Shown here: positions 8,773-17,431 of the stretch, one piece after another
How the letters are laid out: every line of letters begins with the position of its first letter
Numbering within the stretch: position 1 is the first letter of the stretch
Notes under the pieces: generated by a model
Databases searched by the model: none
Told to the model about the DNA's origin: nothing
Seen by the model: only the letters and a program-made list of their open reading frames with translations
Assembly: GCA_009838975.1 (NCBI GenBank)
Contig: VXQO01000079.1
Span: 22,746 to 86,745, forward strand
Direction of reading: 5' to 3'
DNA from: Gemmatimonadota bacterium
Lineage (GTDB): Bacteria; Gemmatimonadota; Gemmatimonadetes; Longimicrobiales; Gaopeijiaceae
DNA length: 64,000 nt
Made by a program: the position numbers and the translations under genes

Positions 8773-9357
8773 ATGGCCGAAGATCGCAGCGCCTGCGTCT
8801 CGACCAGGGTCGTGCACGATGGCAGGGTCGTTCACCTGAGCGTCGACAGCGTCAGGTTTCCCGACGGGTCCCTGGGCGAGTTGGAACTGGTGCGCCACCG
8901 GGGCGCGGCGGCCGTTCTGCCGGTGTTCGCGACGGACCGCGGAGCTGAACCGGACGTCCTGTTGCTGCGACAGTATCGCTACGCGGCGGGAGGCGTCATC
9001 TGCGAGGTTCCCGCCGGGATCATTGAACCGGGCGAAGAGCCGGACGATTGCGCCCGTCGTGAACTGGAGGAGGAGACCGGCTACCGCGCAGCGCGTCTGG
9101 TCGAACTCACCACCATCCATACCACGCCTGGGTTCACGACCGAGCAGATCCATCTCTACGCGGCCTTCGGTCTGACGCCCGGCACGGGGAGAACCGACCC
9201 GGACGAGTTTCTGGAGGTGGAGCGAATGCCCCTTTCGCGCGCGCTCGACCTGATCCGCACCGGTGAGATGACCGATGCGAAGTCGATCGTGACCATTCTC
9301 TTCGCCTCGCGGTTCCTGTTTCGGTCTACTGGCGGAGACGCTCTCGAGCACCCCTGA
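8773..9357 (+). CDS. Nudix hydrolase, ADP-ribose pyrophosphatase-like
   Basis: A 194-residue Nudix protein. The Nudix box runs from Gly82 to Tyr104 (GIIEPGEEP...RRELEEETGY) and fits Gx5Ex7REUxEExGU exactly, supplying the magnesium ligands Glu97, Glu100 and Glu101. Upstream RQYRYAAGG and EVPAG and downstream TTPGFTTEQIHLY are typical of the ADP-ribose/ADP-sugar pyrophosphatase branch (NudF-like), which hydrolyse ADP-ribose to AMP and ribose-5-phosphate. Ten bases separate it from the M16 partner, so it probably ends that operon. Substrate preference among ADP-sugars cannot be settled from sequence alone. Confidence 0.88.
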   Translation: MAEDRSACVSTRVVHDGRVVHLSVDSVRFPDGSLGELELVRHRGAAAVLPVFATDRGAEPDVLLLRQYRYAAGGVICEVPAGIIEPGEEPDDCARRELEEETGYRAARLVELTTIHTTPGFTTEQIHLYAAFGLTPGTGRTDPDEFLEVERMPLSRALDLIRTGEMTDAKSIVTILFASRFLFRSTGGDALEHP

Positions 9358-9436
9358 GCTTCCCGCGGGGGCTCGCGTTCCGGACGGCACTCGCCAGCGG
9401 GGCGGGTCGCGGCCCTGGGGCGTGGTGTCTTACACG

Positions 9437-9459
9437 CGGGAGGCCGGTGTCACCTCCCG
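9437..9459. terminator. Hairpin downstream of the Nudix gene
   Basis: CGGGAGG and CCTCCCG form a 7-bp perfect stem around a 9-base loop, about 80 bases after the Nudix stop. It lacks a U-tract. It may end or stabilise the upstream transcript before the sigma-factor promoter region. Confidence 0.35.
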
Positions 9460-9560
9460 AGGACAGGTGCTCGGCAAAAGCCAGCGTTTTAGCCGCCTGA
9501 GCACTGGCACGCTTCATGCTCGGGGGAATCGGTGACTTGAAAACGCCGATGTGATTCGCG

Positions 9561-9580
9561 TCCGGACAACATATCCGGAT
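9561..9580. promoter_or_regulatory. Twin TCCGGA palindromes upstream of the ECF sigma gene
   Basis: TCCGGA occurs at 9561-9566 and 9574-9579, 13 bases centre to centre, separated by CAACATA; the second copy extends to ATCCGGAT. Each is self-complementary. They sit 25-45 bases before the chosen start of the sigma-factor gene, where an operator or part of an autoregulated promoter would lie. No protein can be named. Confidence 0.3.
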
Positions 9581-9604
9581 CATCACCGAGAGGATGGTGG
9601 GATC

Positions 9605-10243
9605 ATGGGACACACAAACCCGATTCTCGCTGACCGGACAACCACCAGCCGGGGCAGGGCGAGACTCGCCGAACTGGAAGACAACCAGGTCGTGCAGCGT
9701 TTCCTCGACGGGGAACAACGTGCCTTCAACGAGTTGGTGCACCGATACGACAAGCGCCTCCAGAACTTCGTGTATCGTACGATCGGCGATCGTGAGCGCG
9801 CCGAGGACCTGATCCAGGAAACCTTCGTTCGCGTGTATCGCCACATTCACAGGTTCGACCAGACCCGGAAGTTCTCCACCTGGATCTATACCATCGCCGG
9901 GAACCTGGCGAAGAACGAACTGCGCAACCGGTCCCGCAACCCCCTGGTGCTCTTTCAGTCCCTGATGAAGAACTGGGAAGCGGACTTCCGCCCGTTGGAG
10001 TGGGAAGACCCGAAAACACGCCCGGACGACCTCTACCGCAAGCGGTTCCTCCGCCAGAAGGTCGACGAGGCCGTATCCCTCCTGTCGGAACATCACAGGG
10101 TGGTCTTCGTCCTGCGGGAGCTGCACGGGAAGACCTACGAGGAGATCGCCGAGATTACCGATTGCACGCTGGGGACGGTAAAGAGCCGCTTGAACCGGGC
10201 CAGGAACAGGTTCGCGCGCATCATTGCTCCGATGATCAAGTAG
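9605..10243 (+). CDS. ECF-subfamily RNA polymerase sigma factor
   Basis: A 212-residue extracytoplasmic-function sigma factor. Region 2 (about 37-103) contains the core-binding ERAEDLIQETFVRVYR and the -10 recognition segment FSTWIYTIAGNLAKNELR. Region 4 (about 150-205) is a helix-turn-helix with the usual HGKTYEEIAEI and LGTVKSRLNRARNRF. A linker of about 40 residues rich in Trp, Asp and Pro (WEADFRPLEWEDPKTRPDD) is longer than in most RpoE-like factors. The start ATG at 9605 is preferred over an upstream in-frame ATG at 9551 because a GGATGGTGGG purine run lies just before it. The next gene encodes a zinc-finger membrane protein that is very likely its anti-sigma factor, so envelope-stress control is the natural inference. 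Confidence 0.92.
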   Translation: MGHTNPILADRTTTSRGRARLAELEDNQVVQRFLDGEQRAFNELVHRYDKRLQNFVYRTIGDRERAEDLIQETFVRVYRHIHRFDQTRKFSTWIYTIAGNLAKNELRNRSRNPLVLFQSLMKNWEADFRPLEWEDPKTRPDDLYRKRFLRQKVDEAVSLLSEHHRVVFVLRELHGKTYEEIAEITDCTLGTVKSRLNRARNRFARIIAPMIK

Positions 10244-10366
10244 CGCGGTCGGAACAAGGCCAGAACAGGGGGACAAAAGGGAACATCAGGCATTCGCGGC
10301 GGTATACAACGTGTACGCCGGAGGGCACCTGCAACCCGCTACTCGCGCGCTGGCGCGTCCCGCCCC

Positions 10367-11014
10367 ATGCTGGAACTCAACTGCCGATGGTTTTTCGAGA
10401 CGTATTCCGACTACCGTGATGGTGGTCTCGGCATCGCCGCGCAAACCGCCGTGCACGCTCACATGGCCTCATGCGAGCCTTGTCGGCGCTACGACAGGGT
10501 GATTCGCACAGGCGTCTCCGTCCTGCGTGAAGAGGAAGCGCCCGCCCGGCGAAGGAACGTCCGACTCATCCCGCTCCGAAACCGCGCCTGGGCGATGGAA
10601 CAGCGAGAGTCCATGGCCCTCGGATCGGCGGGGTCCGGGATCGCCACATTGGGCGTGGCGCTTGTGGCGGTGGTTCTCGGGTCGTTTGCCTGGCTTCCCC
10701 TCGTCGGTGCCGGGTCCTTCGCCGCCGCGACTCCGGAATTCGAACTGGCACCGGTCGTGGCTGCGGCCCCCGAGAGTCCGGCTCCGACACGACAGACTGT
10801 CGGATTCCGGCCGACCCGCCTGTCGTTGTCGATGCCGCTGGTCCTGTCCGAAGGCCGATCCCGCGGTTTCACCGTCCCCGACCGCCTTCCGTTGAGGTTG
10901 CAACGGGAGGGATCCGCGGACGACGTGATCTGGCCTCCGCTGCTGGTTCACGGTTCCTCCTGGTTCACGGGGCCGAACACCCCGGGACTCGCGGTGGAGG
11001 TCGATCCCGATTAG
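10367..11014 (+). CDS. Zinc-finger (ZAS) membrane anti-sigma factor
   Basis: A 215-residue single-pass membrane protein. The cytoplasmic N-terminus carries the anti-sigma zinc motif HxxxCxxC as His32-MAS-Cys36-EP-Cys39. A basic stretch (RRRNVRLIPLRNR, about 61-73) precedes one transmembrane helix at about 89-111 (SGIATLGVALVAVVLG), leaving a periplasmic tail of about 100 residues that may sense envelope state. Family members hold an ECF sigma factor inactive until proteolysis or a conformational change releases it. It follows the sigma gene by 123 bases, a larger gap than in most such pairs, and no strong ribosome site precedes the ATG. A rhomboid protease gene lies about 9 kb downstream, but no link between the two is shown. 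Confidence 0.8.
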   Translation: MLELNCRWFFETYSDYRDGGLGIAAQTAVHAHMASCEPCRRYDRVIRTGVSVLREEEAPARRRNVRLIPLRNRAWAMEQRESMALGSAGSGIATLGVALVAVVLGSFAWLPLVGAGSFAAATPEFELAPVVAAAPESPAPTRQTVGFRPTRLSLSMPLVLSEGRSRGFTVPDRLPLRLQREGSADDVIWPPLLVHGSSWFTGPNTPGLAVEVDPD

Positions 11015-11016
11015 GC

Positions 11017-11055
11017 TTTGCGGCGTCTCCTCCATCAACGCAGACCCGCCGCAAA
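11017..11055. other. 9-bp perfect inverted repeat between the anti-sigma gene and holA
   Basis: TTTGCGGCG (11017-11025) pairs perfectly with CGCCGCAAA (11047-11055) across a 21-base loop. The structure fills the whole gap between the anti-sigma stop and the holA GTG start. There is no following U-tract on either strand. It could be a transcription end, an RNA stabiliser, or a structure that masks the holA ribosome site. Confidence 0.4.
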
Positions 11056-11061
11056 ACGAAC

Positions 11062-12066
11062 GTGATCCCAGTTGCTCTGCGCGCCGCCCGAGAAGGCGGG
11101 GCCTTCTTCCTTTACGGAGATGACGACTTCCGGAAGCGGGCCTCCGCCGAATTCCTGGTGCAGCGGTACGCGGATCCGTCCACGCGGGACTTCAATCTCG
11201 ACCGGCTCCAGGGATCCGAGGTGTCCGTGGAGCAGTTGGCGTCGGTCATCGACACGCCGCCCATGATGGCGCAGTGGCGGGTGGTCCATCTGAGGGAAAC
11301 GGAGGCGCTGGCCGGAACTCCGAGGGCTCGCAACGTGATACTGAAGGCCGCGAAGAACCCGCCCGCCGGGTTGGTCCTCATCCTCCAGGCCACCGTTCCG
11401 GCACGGTCCAGGGCCCGGTTCTACAAGGATCTGGCCCGGCTAGCGACGTCGGTGGAATTCCGGCCGGTGCCGGTCGATGAAGTTCCCGGATGGCTGGTCG
11501 GCTGGGCGCGCGACGAGGTCGGCGTGACGATCGAGCTCGAAGCTGCGCAGGCACTGGTGGGAGCTGCGGGGACGGATCTGGGCGTGCTTGCCCAGGAGGT
11601 GCGGAAACTGGCCGAGATGGTTGGCCGGGAAGTGCCGGTGGATGTCGAAGCCGTGCGCAAAGGGGGACTGAGGCTGCCCGCGCAGGATCGGTGGGCCTGG
11701 ATCGATCTCGTGGGGAACCGCAGGATCGAGGAAGCGGTAGCAACTCTCCCGATACTGCTCGCCCAGAATGAAACGGCCGTTGGACTGGTGATAGGGCTTT
11801 CGACGCAGCTGCTGCGGATCGGCATGGCTTCCGAGGGTGGAGTCCGGGCCCTGGAGTCCGCCCTGCCTCCGTACCAGCGCTTTCTGGCGCGGCGCATCGC
11901 CGGGCAGGCTCGCCGCTGGACGCGAGCGGAGCTGGTGCAGGCGATCCGCGGACTCCGCCGGTTGGATCAACTCCTCAAGGCCAGCGCAATAGCGGACGAA
12001 GTGCTCGTGGAGGAATGGCTTCTCTCCTGCCGCCTGACACGGGTTCCGCGGAGGGCGATGTCGTGA
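11062..12066 (+). CDS. holA: DNA polymerase III delta subunit (clamp-loader subunit HolA)
   Basis: A 334-residue HolA-type protein. The delta subunit opens the beta sliding clamp inside the clamp-loader complex. The N-terminal domain begins [23 protein letters not shown], matching the conserved opening of the family (Y-G-x-D/E), and the middle contains [13 protein letters not shown] and [16 protein letters not shown] (about 170-185), the typical helical lid. The C-terminal helical collar (about 210-320) includes [29 protein letters not shown]. Sequence is too divergent for a confident assignment of the beta-contact residues. The GTG start lies right after the inverted repeat and lacks an obvious Shine-Dalgarno site. 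The stop overlaps the copper ATPase start by four bases. Confidence 0.85.
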   Translation: MIPVALRAAREGGAFFLYGDDDFRKRASAEFLVQRYADPSTRDFNLDRLQGSEVSVEQLASVIDTPPMMAQWRVVHLRETEALAGTPRARNVILKAAKNPPAGLVLILQATVPARSRARFYKDLARLATSVEFRPVPVDEVPGWLVGWARDEVGVTIELEAAQALVGAAGTDLGVLAQEVRKLAEMVGREVPVDVEAVRKGGLRLPAQDRWAWIDLVGNRRIEEAVATLPILLAQNETAVGLVIGLSTQLLRIGMASEGGVRALESALPPYQRFLARRIAGQARRWTRAELVQAIRGLRRLDQLLKASAIADEVLVEEWLLSCRLTRVPRRAMS

Positions 12067-14348
12067 ATCCGGCGGAAGCGCGCGCGACCGGAGTGCCGGG
12101 CAGCGAATTCCGGCTTCGCATCCGGGGAATGCACTGCGCGTCGTGCGTTTCCACGGTTGAAGGCGCCCTCGCGGCGGTGGAGGGCGTCGCCGAAGCGCAA
12201 GTCAACCTCGTTGACGAATCCGCCCGTGTGACGGTGCAGGCGGGAGCGGCCGCGGAAGCCTCGCTCCTGGATGCCGTGGAGAGGGTCGGCTACGCGGCCG
12301 AAGTGGTTGCGGAAACGGGCGGGGAAGCGATGGAAGCGGAGCGCGCCCGCGACCAGGAGCGCGAGGCGGAACATCGGGATCTCATGCGTCGGTTCGGGGT
12401 CGGCGTGGCCTGCGGCGTCCCTGTCGTGCTCATCGGGCACTGGGAGATGATCCCGGGACTTCCGGTGCCGGCTCCCGAGGTTTTGCGTGCGGCATCGTGG
12501 CTTTCGGGCATCCTCACACTGCCGATCCTCCTGTACGTGGGCCGGCGGTTCTTCGTCGGGGGCTGGACCGCCGCCCGCAGGGGGTCCGCCAACATGGACA
12601 CCCTGGTGGCTCTGGGCACCGGCGCCGCCTGGCTCTACTCGACTACCGTCCTGCTGGCACCCGGACTTTTTCCAGCCGGCAGCGGACGGCCGTTCTATGA
12701 GGCGGTCGCGGTGGTGATCACGCTGGTCGTACTCGGCCAGGCGGTGGAATCGCGGGCGAAGGGCCGCACCGCCAGGGCGCTGAGGGCGCTGCTCGACCTT
12801 TCGCCGCAGGAAGCCGAGCTGCTCGGACCGGACGGAACCAGGACCGTGCCTCTGGCCGAGGTGAGGCCGGGTGATCGTGTGCAGGTACGGCCCGGCGCTC
12901 GCGTGCCCCTGGACGGACGGGTCCGGCTCGGAATCAGTGAAGTCGACGAATCGATGCTCACTGGCGAGAGCGTTCCCGTGGTCAAGTCTCCGGGTGATCG
13001 GGTCGCAGGTGGGACCGTCAACGGCACGGGTGCGTTGACCGTCGAGGTGACGCGTGTCGGCGAGGACACCGTGCTGGCCCGCATCGTCGACATGGTAAGG
13101 CGTGCCCAGAGCAGCAAGCCCCGGATTCAGAGGACGGTGGATCTGGTGGCCGGCCGCTTCGTGCCGGCGGTGATCGCCGTTGCTCTGGCCACCTTCGGCG
13201 CATGGTACCTGTTCGGCCCCGATCCCCGGCTTAACTTCGCCATGGTCACCTCGGTTTCGGTCCTCGTGATCGCGTGCCCCTGTGCGCTGGGGCTGGCGAC
13301 GCCCATCTCGGTCATGATCGCGATCGGCAAGGCCGCCTCGCACGGGGTGCTCATTCGTGACGGCGAGGCGCTGCAGAGAGCACGCCGGGTGGATGTGGTG
13401 GTTCTGGACAAGACCGGCACACTGACTCTCGGCAGCCCGGAGGTGGTCCGGGCGGCCCCGGCGGCACGCTTCGGCGAGGAGGAGTTCCTGAGAATCGCGG
13501 CGACGATCGAAGCCGCATCCGAGCACCCCGCCGCGAGGGCTGTAGTCGGGTACGCCGAAAAGATGGGAGTGCGCCCTGGTGAAGCGGCCAACTTCGCAGC
13601 GCATCCGGGCCAGGGGGTGTCGGCCTTCGTGGATGGCCGGCGCGTGCTCGCCGGATCACCGGGGTTCCTGCTGGCCACGGGCGTGGAGACCGATTCCGTT
13701 GGCGAAGACCTGGGACGGATCTTCCAACAGGGCGCGACCCCGGTGGTCCTCGCGGTGAATGGCGTCGTCGCGGGGGTTTTCGGCGTGTCCGATGCCGTTC
13801 GCGAGGGCGCCCCCGCTGCGGTGGCGCGCCTGCGCCGGAGGGGCGTCGAGGTCGTCATGCTGACCGGGGATGACGAGGCCGCTGCCAGTCGTGTCGCCGC
13901 CCGGGTGGGGATCGAAACGGTCTTCGCCCGGGTGTCCCCCGCCGAAAAGGCCCGGCGGGTCGCCGCCCTGCGGGAAGGGGGCAAGGTGGTGGCGATGGTG
14001 GGTGACGGGATCAACGATGCACCGGCGCTGGCGGCGGCGGACGTGGGCATTGCAATGGGGGGAGGCACCGACGTCGCGGTACAGACGGCTGACGCGACGC
14101 TACTCGGGGACTCGCTCCGTGGCGTCGAGACCCTGCTCCTCGTCTCGCGGGCCGCACACCGCAACATCGTGCAGAATCTGGTCGGGGCATTCTTCTACAA
14201 CGTGGTGGGCATCCCGGTGGCCGCGGGGGCTCTCTACCCGGCTCTGGGCGTCCTCCTGTCGCCCATGATCGCCGGAGCGGCCATGGCCTTCAGTTCGGTC
14301 ACCGTGGTGGCGAACGCCAACCGGTTGCGCCGGTTCGAACCCGCATGA
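12063..14348 (+). CDS. copA: Copper-translocating P1B-type ATPase
   Basis: A 761-residue P1B-1 ATPase that exports Cu(I). One N-terminal heavy-metal-associated domain carries GMHCASC (Cys25, Cys28). The transmembrane metal site is the CPC motif at 405-407 (VIACPCALG). The actuator loop has TGES (300-303), the phosphorylated Asp449 is in DKTGTLT, the nucleotide domain has the SEHPAAR motif, and the hinge reads [20 protein letters not shown]. Eight transmembrane helices are expected. The GTG start at 12063 is chosen because GGAGGG (12050-12055) precedes it and it overlaps the holA stop; an ATG at 12015 inside holA is less likely. No CopZ or CueR gene is adjacent. Confidence 0.95.
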   Translation: MNPAEARATGVPGSEFRLRIRGMHCASCVSTVEGALAAVEGVAEAQVNLVDESARVTVQAGAAAEASLLDAVERVGYAAEVVAETGGEAMEAERARDQEREAEHRDLMRRFGVGVACGVPVVLIGHWEMIPGLPVPAPEVLRAASWLSGILTLPILLYVGRRFFVGGWTAARRGSANMDTLVALGTGAAWLYSTTVLLAPGLFPAGSGRPFYEAVAVVITLVVLGQAVESRAKGRTARALRALLDLSPQEAELLGPDGTRTVPLAEVRPGDRVQVRPGARVPLDGRVRLGISEVDESMLTGESVPVVKSPGDRVAGGTVNGTGALTVEVTRVGEDTVLARIVDMVRRAQSSKPRIQRTVDLVAGRFVPAVIAVALATFGAWYLFGPDPRLNFAMVTSVSVLVIACPCALGLATPISVMIAIGKAASHGVLIRDGEALQRARRVDVVVLDKTGTLTLGSPEVVRAAPAARFGEEEFLRIAATIEAASEHPAARAVVGYAEKMGVRPGEAANFAAHPGQGVSAFVDGRRVLAGSPGFLLATGVETDSVGEDLGRIFQQGATPVVLAVNGVVAGVFGVSDAVREGAPAAVARLRRRGVEVVMLTGDDEAAASRVAARVGIETVFARVSPAEKARRVAALREGGKVVAMVGDGINDAPALAAADVGIAMGGGTDVAVQTADATLLGDSLRGVETLLLVSRAAHRNIVQNLVGAFFYNVVGIPVAAGALYPALGVLLSPMIAGAAMAFSSVTVVANANRLRRFEPA

Positions 14349-16954
14349 GCAAGGCGGCGAAGGGGTTCGACACACCGCTCATGCGGCAGTGGCGGCAGGT
14401 GAAATCGCGCCACCGCGACGACCTCGTCTTCTTTCGCGTCGGCGACTTCTACGAGCTCTTCTGCGAAGATGCCGAAGAGGGCTCGCGTCTGCTGGGACTG
14501 ACCCTCACCTCGCGCAACAACGGGGCCGCGCAGCGGGTTCCCCTGGCGGGCGTCCCGGCGAAGGCGCTGCAGGAATACGTGGACAGGCTCGTGAAGCTCG
14601 GCCGGAAGGCCGTGATCTGCGACCAGGTCGAGGATCCCGCCGAAGCCAGGGGGATCGTCCGCAGGGAGGTCGTCGAAACCGTCACGCCCGGGACGGTCGT
14701 TTCGGATGCGCTCCTGGATGCCAGCCGCAACAACTTCATCGTCGCGCTGGTTGCCGGCCAGCAGGAGGTCGGACTCGCCGCGCTGGATGTTTCAACCGGT
14801 CAGCTCGTGGTGCTGGGCGTTCCGCTCGCGCGCCTGAATGACGAACTCGATCGGCTGGAGCCCAGCGAACTGCTCGTGGCCGAATCGGCGGACTCCGACC
14901 TGGGAGGTCGCGACCGTGCGGTTCGGACCCAGCGCTCCGACTGGCTATTCGACCTGGTGACGGCACGCGAGGAGTTGACGCGGGGCTACGGCGTCCACTC
15001 CCTGGACGGGTTCGGATTCGAAGCCGGGGACGAACTGCTCGTCAGGGCCGCGGGGGGACTTGTCGCGCATGTCGAAGAGATCAGGCCCGGTGCCGCGGAG
15101 AACCTCTGCGCCCCCAGGATCCAGCGCTCCGACTCGGTCATGACGCTGGATTCCATGACTCGCCGCAACCTGGAGCTGGTCGAGTCGCTTCGTCCCGATC
15201 AGACGGAGTCGTCGCTCCTGTCCGTGCTCGACCTGACGGCCACACCCATGGGGGCACGCCTGCTGAGGAGCTGGGTGCTGCGACCGCTGCTCGACGAACG
15301 GGACATCTGGAAGAGGCAGGGCGGAGTCTCGGAGCTGTTCGACGGGCCGCACGCTCGTTCCCGCCTCCGGTCGGCGCTGGGAGGCATCCGCGATCTGGAC
15401 CGCCTCGCCACCAAGATCGGGTCGGGGCGGGCGACGCCGCGGGAGGTGTTGGGGCTGGCCGAGTCGGTCCGGCAACTCCCCGGGGTGATCGAGGCGGGGG
15501 GCGAGGCCGAAAGCGACATGCTCCGCGAACTCCTGGACGGACTCGACCCGCTCGAAGACGTCGAGGCCGGGATCATAGAGGCGATCTCCGCGGACGCCCC
15601 GGCCACGTTGGGCGAAGGCGGCGTGATCCGCCGTGGATTCGACAGTGAACTCGACCGACTCAGAGAGATCCGCGACGGAGCCGAGGGGTTCATCGCCGGT
15701 CTCCAGGCCAGGGAACGCGAACGCACCGGAATAGCCTCGCTGAAGGTCGGCCAGAACAAGGTGTTCGGATACTACCTGGAGGTGACGCACGCGAACCGCA
15801 CCCGGGTGCCCGACCACTTCATAAGAAAACAGACGCTGGCCAACGCCGAACGGTACTTCACGCCCGAACTGAAGGACTGGGAGGAGAAGGTCTTCGACGC
15901 CGAAGACAGGATCGCGCACCTCGAGCGCACGCTCTTCCTGCGCGTGCGGGGGGAACTCGCGAGGGCGGTGCCCAGGATCCAGGCGACCAGTCGGCGGATC
16001 GCGACCGTGGATGTCCTCGCTGCGTTGGCCGAGGTTGCGGAGCGCAACGGGTACGTGCGGCCCGAGGTCACGACCGGGTTCACGCTCGACATCGTCGCCG
16101 GCCGCCATCCGGTCGTCGAGACCGTGATGCCGGGGAGCGACTTCATTCCCAACGACCTGCGGCTCGACGAAGAGGCGCGGATCGCGATCGTGACGGGTCC
16201 GAACATGGCCGGGAAGAGTACCGTGCTCCGCCAGACGGGCCTGATCCAGATCATGGCGCAGATCGGATCTTTCGTCCCTGCCACCCGTGCGAGGCTGGGG
16301 CTGTGCGACCGTGTCTTCACCCGCGTGGGCGCGTCGGACAACCTGCTCGCCGGGCAGTCGACGTTCATGGTGGAGATGAACGAGACCGCGGCGATCATCC
16401 ACGGCGCAACCGGCCGCAGCCTGATCCTGCTGGACGAGATCGGGCGCGGCACCTCGACCTACGATGGCGTGTCCATCGCGTGGGCCGTCACGGAGCACCT
16501 GGACCAACACGTGGGCGCGAAGGCGATCTTCGCCACGCACTATCACGAACTCACCCAGCTGTCGGATGTGCTTTCCGGTGTGAAGAATCTGAACGTCGCG
16601 GTCCGCGAGGCGGGCGAGGAGATCGTCTTTCTGCGACGCCTGGAAGCGGGGGGCGCGGACCGGTCGTACGGGATCCACGTGGCGCGGCTCGCCGGAATCC
16701 CCCCTGAAGTGATCGCCAGGGCCAGGCAGTTGCTCGACGAACTGGAGGGAACCGGGGCAGGGGGGCGTGCGGGCCTCGGCCGGGCCGGCAGCGGTGCGGG
16801 AGAGGACGCTCGCGCCGGCATGGACCAGCTGTCCCTCTTCGACAGGGTGCACCCCGTTGTCGCCCACCTTCGGCGTCTCGAGCCCGACCGCATGACGCCC
16901 CTCGAGGCGTTGAGTGTAGTTTATTCTCTGCGGACATTGGCCGACGAAGCCTGA
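14345..16954 (+). CDS. mutS: DNA mismatch repair protein MutS
   Basis: An 869-residue MutS, full length. The mismatch-reading Phe-x-Glu is Phe35-Tyr-Glu37 in RVGDFYELF, so it belongs to the MutS1 group that recognises mispairs and small loops. The connector, lever and clamp regions follow, with the clamp segment [15 protein letters not shown]. The ATPase has Walker [10 protein letters not shown] (618-626), the signature region [11 protein letters not shown] and Walker [17 protein letters not shown], then the ATHYHEL histidine. A Gly/Ala-rich linker (about residues 800-822) separates the ATPase from the C-terminal tetramer or clamp-binding tail. ATGA overlaps the copper ATPase stop. No mutL is present in the window. 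Confidence 0.97.
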   Translation: MSKAAKGFDTPLMRQWRQVKSRHRDDLVFFRVGDFYELFCEDAEEGSRLLGLTLTSRNNGAAQRVPLAGVPAKALQEYVDRLVKLGRKAVICDQVEDPAEARGIVRREVVETVTPGTVVSDALLDASRNNFIVALVAGQQEVGLAALDVSTGQLVVLGVPLARLNDELDRLEPSELLVAESADSDLGGRDRAVRTQRSDWLFDLVTAREELTRGYGVHSLDGFGFEAGDELLVRAAGGLVAHVEEIRPGAAENLCAPRIQRSDSVMTLDSMTRRNLELVESLRPDQTESSLLSVLDLTATPMGARLLRSWVLRPLLDERDIWKRQGGVSELFDGPHARSRLRSALGGIRDLDRLATKIGSGRATPREVLGLAESVRQLPGVIEAGGEAESDMLRELLDGLDPLEDVEAGIIEAISADAPATLGEGGVIRRGFDSELDRLREIRDGAEGFIAGLQARERERTGIASLKVGQNKVFGYYLEVTHANRTRVPDHFIRKQTLANAERYFTPELKDWEEKVFDAEDRIAHLERTLFLRVRGELARAVPRIQATSRRIATVDVLAALAEVAERNGYVRPEVTTGFTLDIVAGRHPVVETVMPGSDFIPNDLRLDEEARIAIVTGPNMAGKSTVLRQTGLIQIMAQIGSFVPATRARLGLCDRVFTRVGASDNLLAGQSTFMVEMNETAAIIHGATGRSLILLDEIGRGTSTYDGVSIAWAVTEHLDQHVGAKAIFATHYHELTQLSDVLSGVKNLNVAVREAGEEIVFLRRLEAGGADRSYGIHVARLAGIPPEVIARARQLLDELEGTGAGGRAGLGRAGSGAGEDARAGMDQLSLFDRVHPVVAHLRRLEPDRMTPLEALSVVYSLRTLADEA

Positions 16955-17015
16955 GTGATCCGCGCATGGCCCGTTGCAGGGCACGGAGCCTTCGGATGAA
17001 CAGGAGGATAGGGCG

Positions 17016-17045
17016 GTGGCATCGGCAAAGGTGAATCCGTCGTGA
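17016..17045 (+). other. Possible 9-residue leader reading frame coupled to the TonB-like gene
   Basis: GTG at 17016 opens a nine-codon frame (VASAKVNPS) preceded by AGGAGGAT (17002-17009). Its TGA overlaps the GTG start of the next gene as GTGA. The ribosome site fits this frame better than the gene itself, whose own start lies about 30 bases later, so translation may enter here and re-start. This is a reading of spacing only. Confidence 0.25.
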
Positions 17046-17431
17046 AGACCGGGGGCAAGGCGGACACGGCGCGCCAGCGGGAACGCGGCGCGATTCTCGC
17101 GGCGGGGCTGCTTGCCCTTGGCTGCGACATCGGCGCCGAGACGGAAAGGCCTCGCCCTCTCTTCGAGGAGAGCCCGGTCGAATACCCGGCGGACATGTGG
17201 GACCGGGACGTCGAGGGGAGCGCCGTGGTGCGGGTGCTGGTCAGCGAGGAAGGCGGAGTCGACAGTGTGGTGGTCGCGGAGAGCAGCGGCCATCCGTCGC
17301 TGGACTCCGCAGCCGTGAAGGGGGCCAGGGTCATGCGGTTCGCTCCGGCAATCAGGCGCGGCGAGCCCCTGCGGGTGTGGGCGCGCGTACCGGTCCATTT
17401 TCTGAAGGACACGGGTGAATCGGGTGGCTGA
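17042..17431 (+). CDS. Small lipoprotein with a TonB C-terminal domain
   Basis: A 129-residue protein. Residues 16-28 form a short lipoprotein-type leader (GAILAAGLLALGC) with Cys28 as the probable lipidated residue. Residues about 45-125 are a TonB_C-like domain: EYPADMWDRDVEGSAVVRVLV, the VDSVVVAESSGHPSLDSAA segment and VMRFAPAIRRGEP. Classical TonB proteins anchor in the inner membrane and have a long Pro-rich periplasmic spacer; here there is neither a stable membrane helix nor a spacer, so coupling energy to outer-membrane receptors in the usual way is doubtful. It may be an accessory protein. Its last 17 bases overlap the cystathionine beta-synthase start. Confidence 0.7.
   Translation: MKTGGKADTARQRERGAILAAGLLALGCDIGAETERPRPLFEESPVEYPADMWDRDVEGSAVVRVLVSEEGGVDSVVVAESSGHPSLDSAAVKGARVMRFAPAIRRGEPLRVWARVPVHFLKDTGESGG

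Noticed and set aside
8763..9604. tRNA, small RNA or riboswitch in the longest intergenic gap
   Set aside because: No cloverleaf, CCA end or conserved riboswitch core could be recognised by eye; only a short hairpin and twin palindromes were seen.
12015..12062. ATG at 12015 as the copper ATPase start
   Set aside because: It lies inside holA, would add a non-conserved leader, and lacks a ribosome site; the GTG at 12063 has GGAGGG and a 4-base overlap.
14945..17398. An 817-codon open frame on the minus strand opposite mutS and the TonB-like gene
   Set aside because: It is the antisense shadow of strongly supported mutS; high GC leaves reverse frames open. The translation has no recognisable domain and is rich in Arg, Gly, Pro and His.
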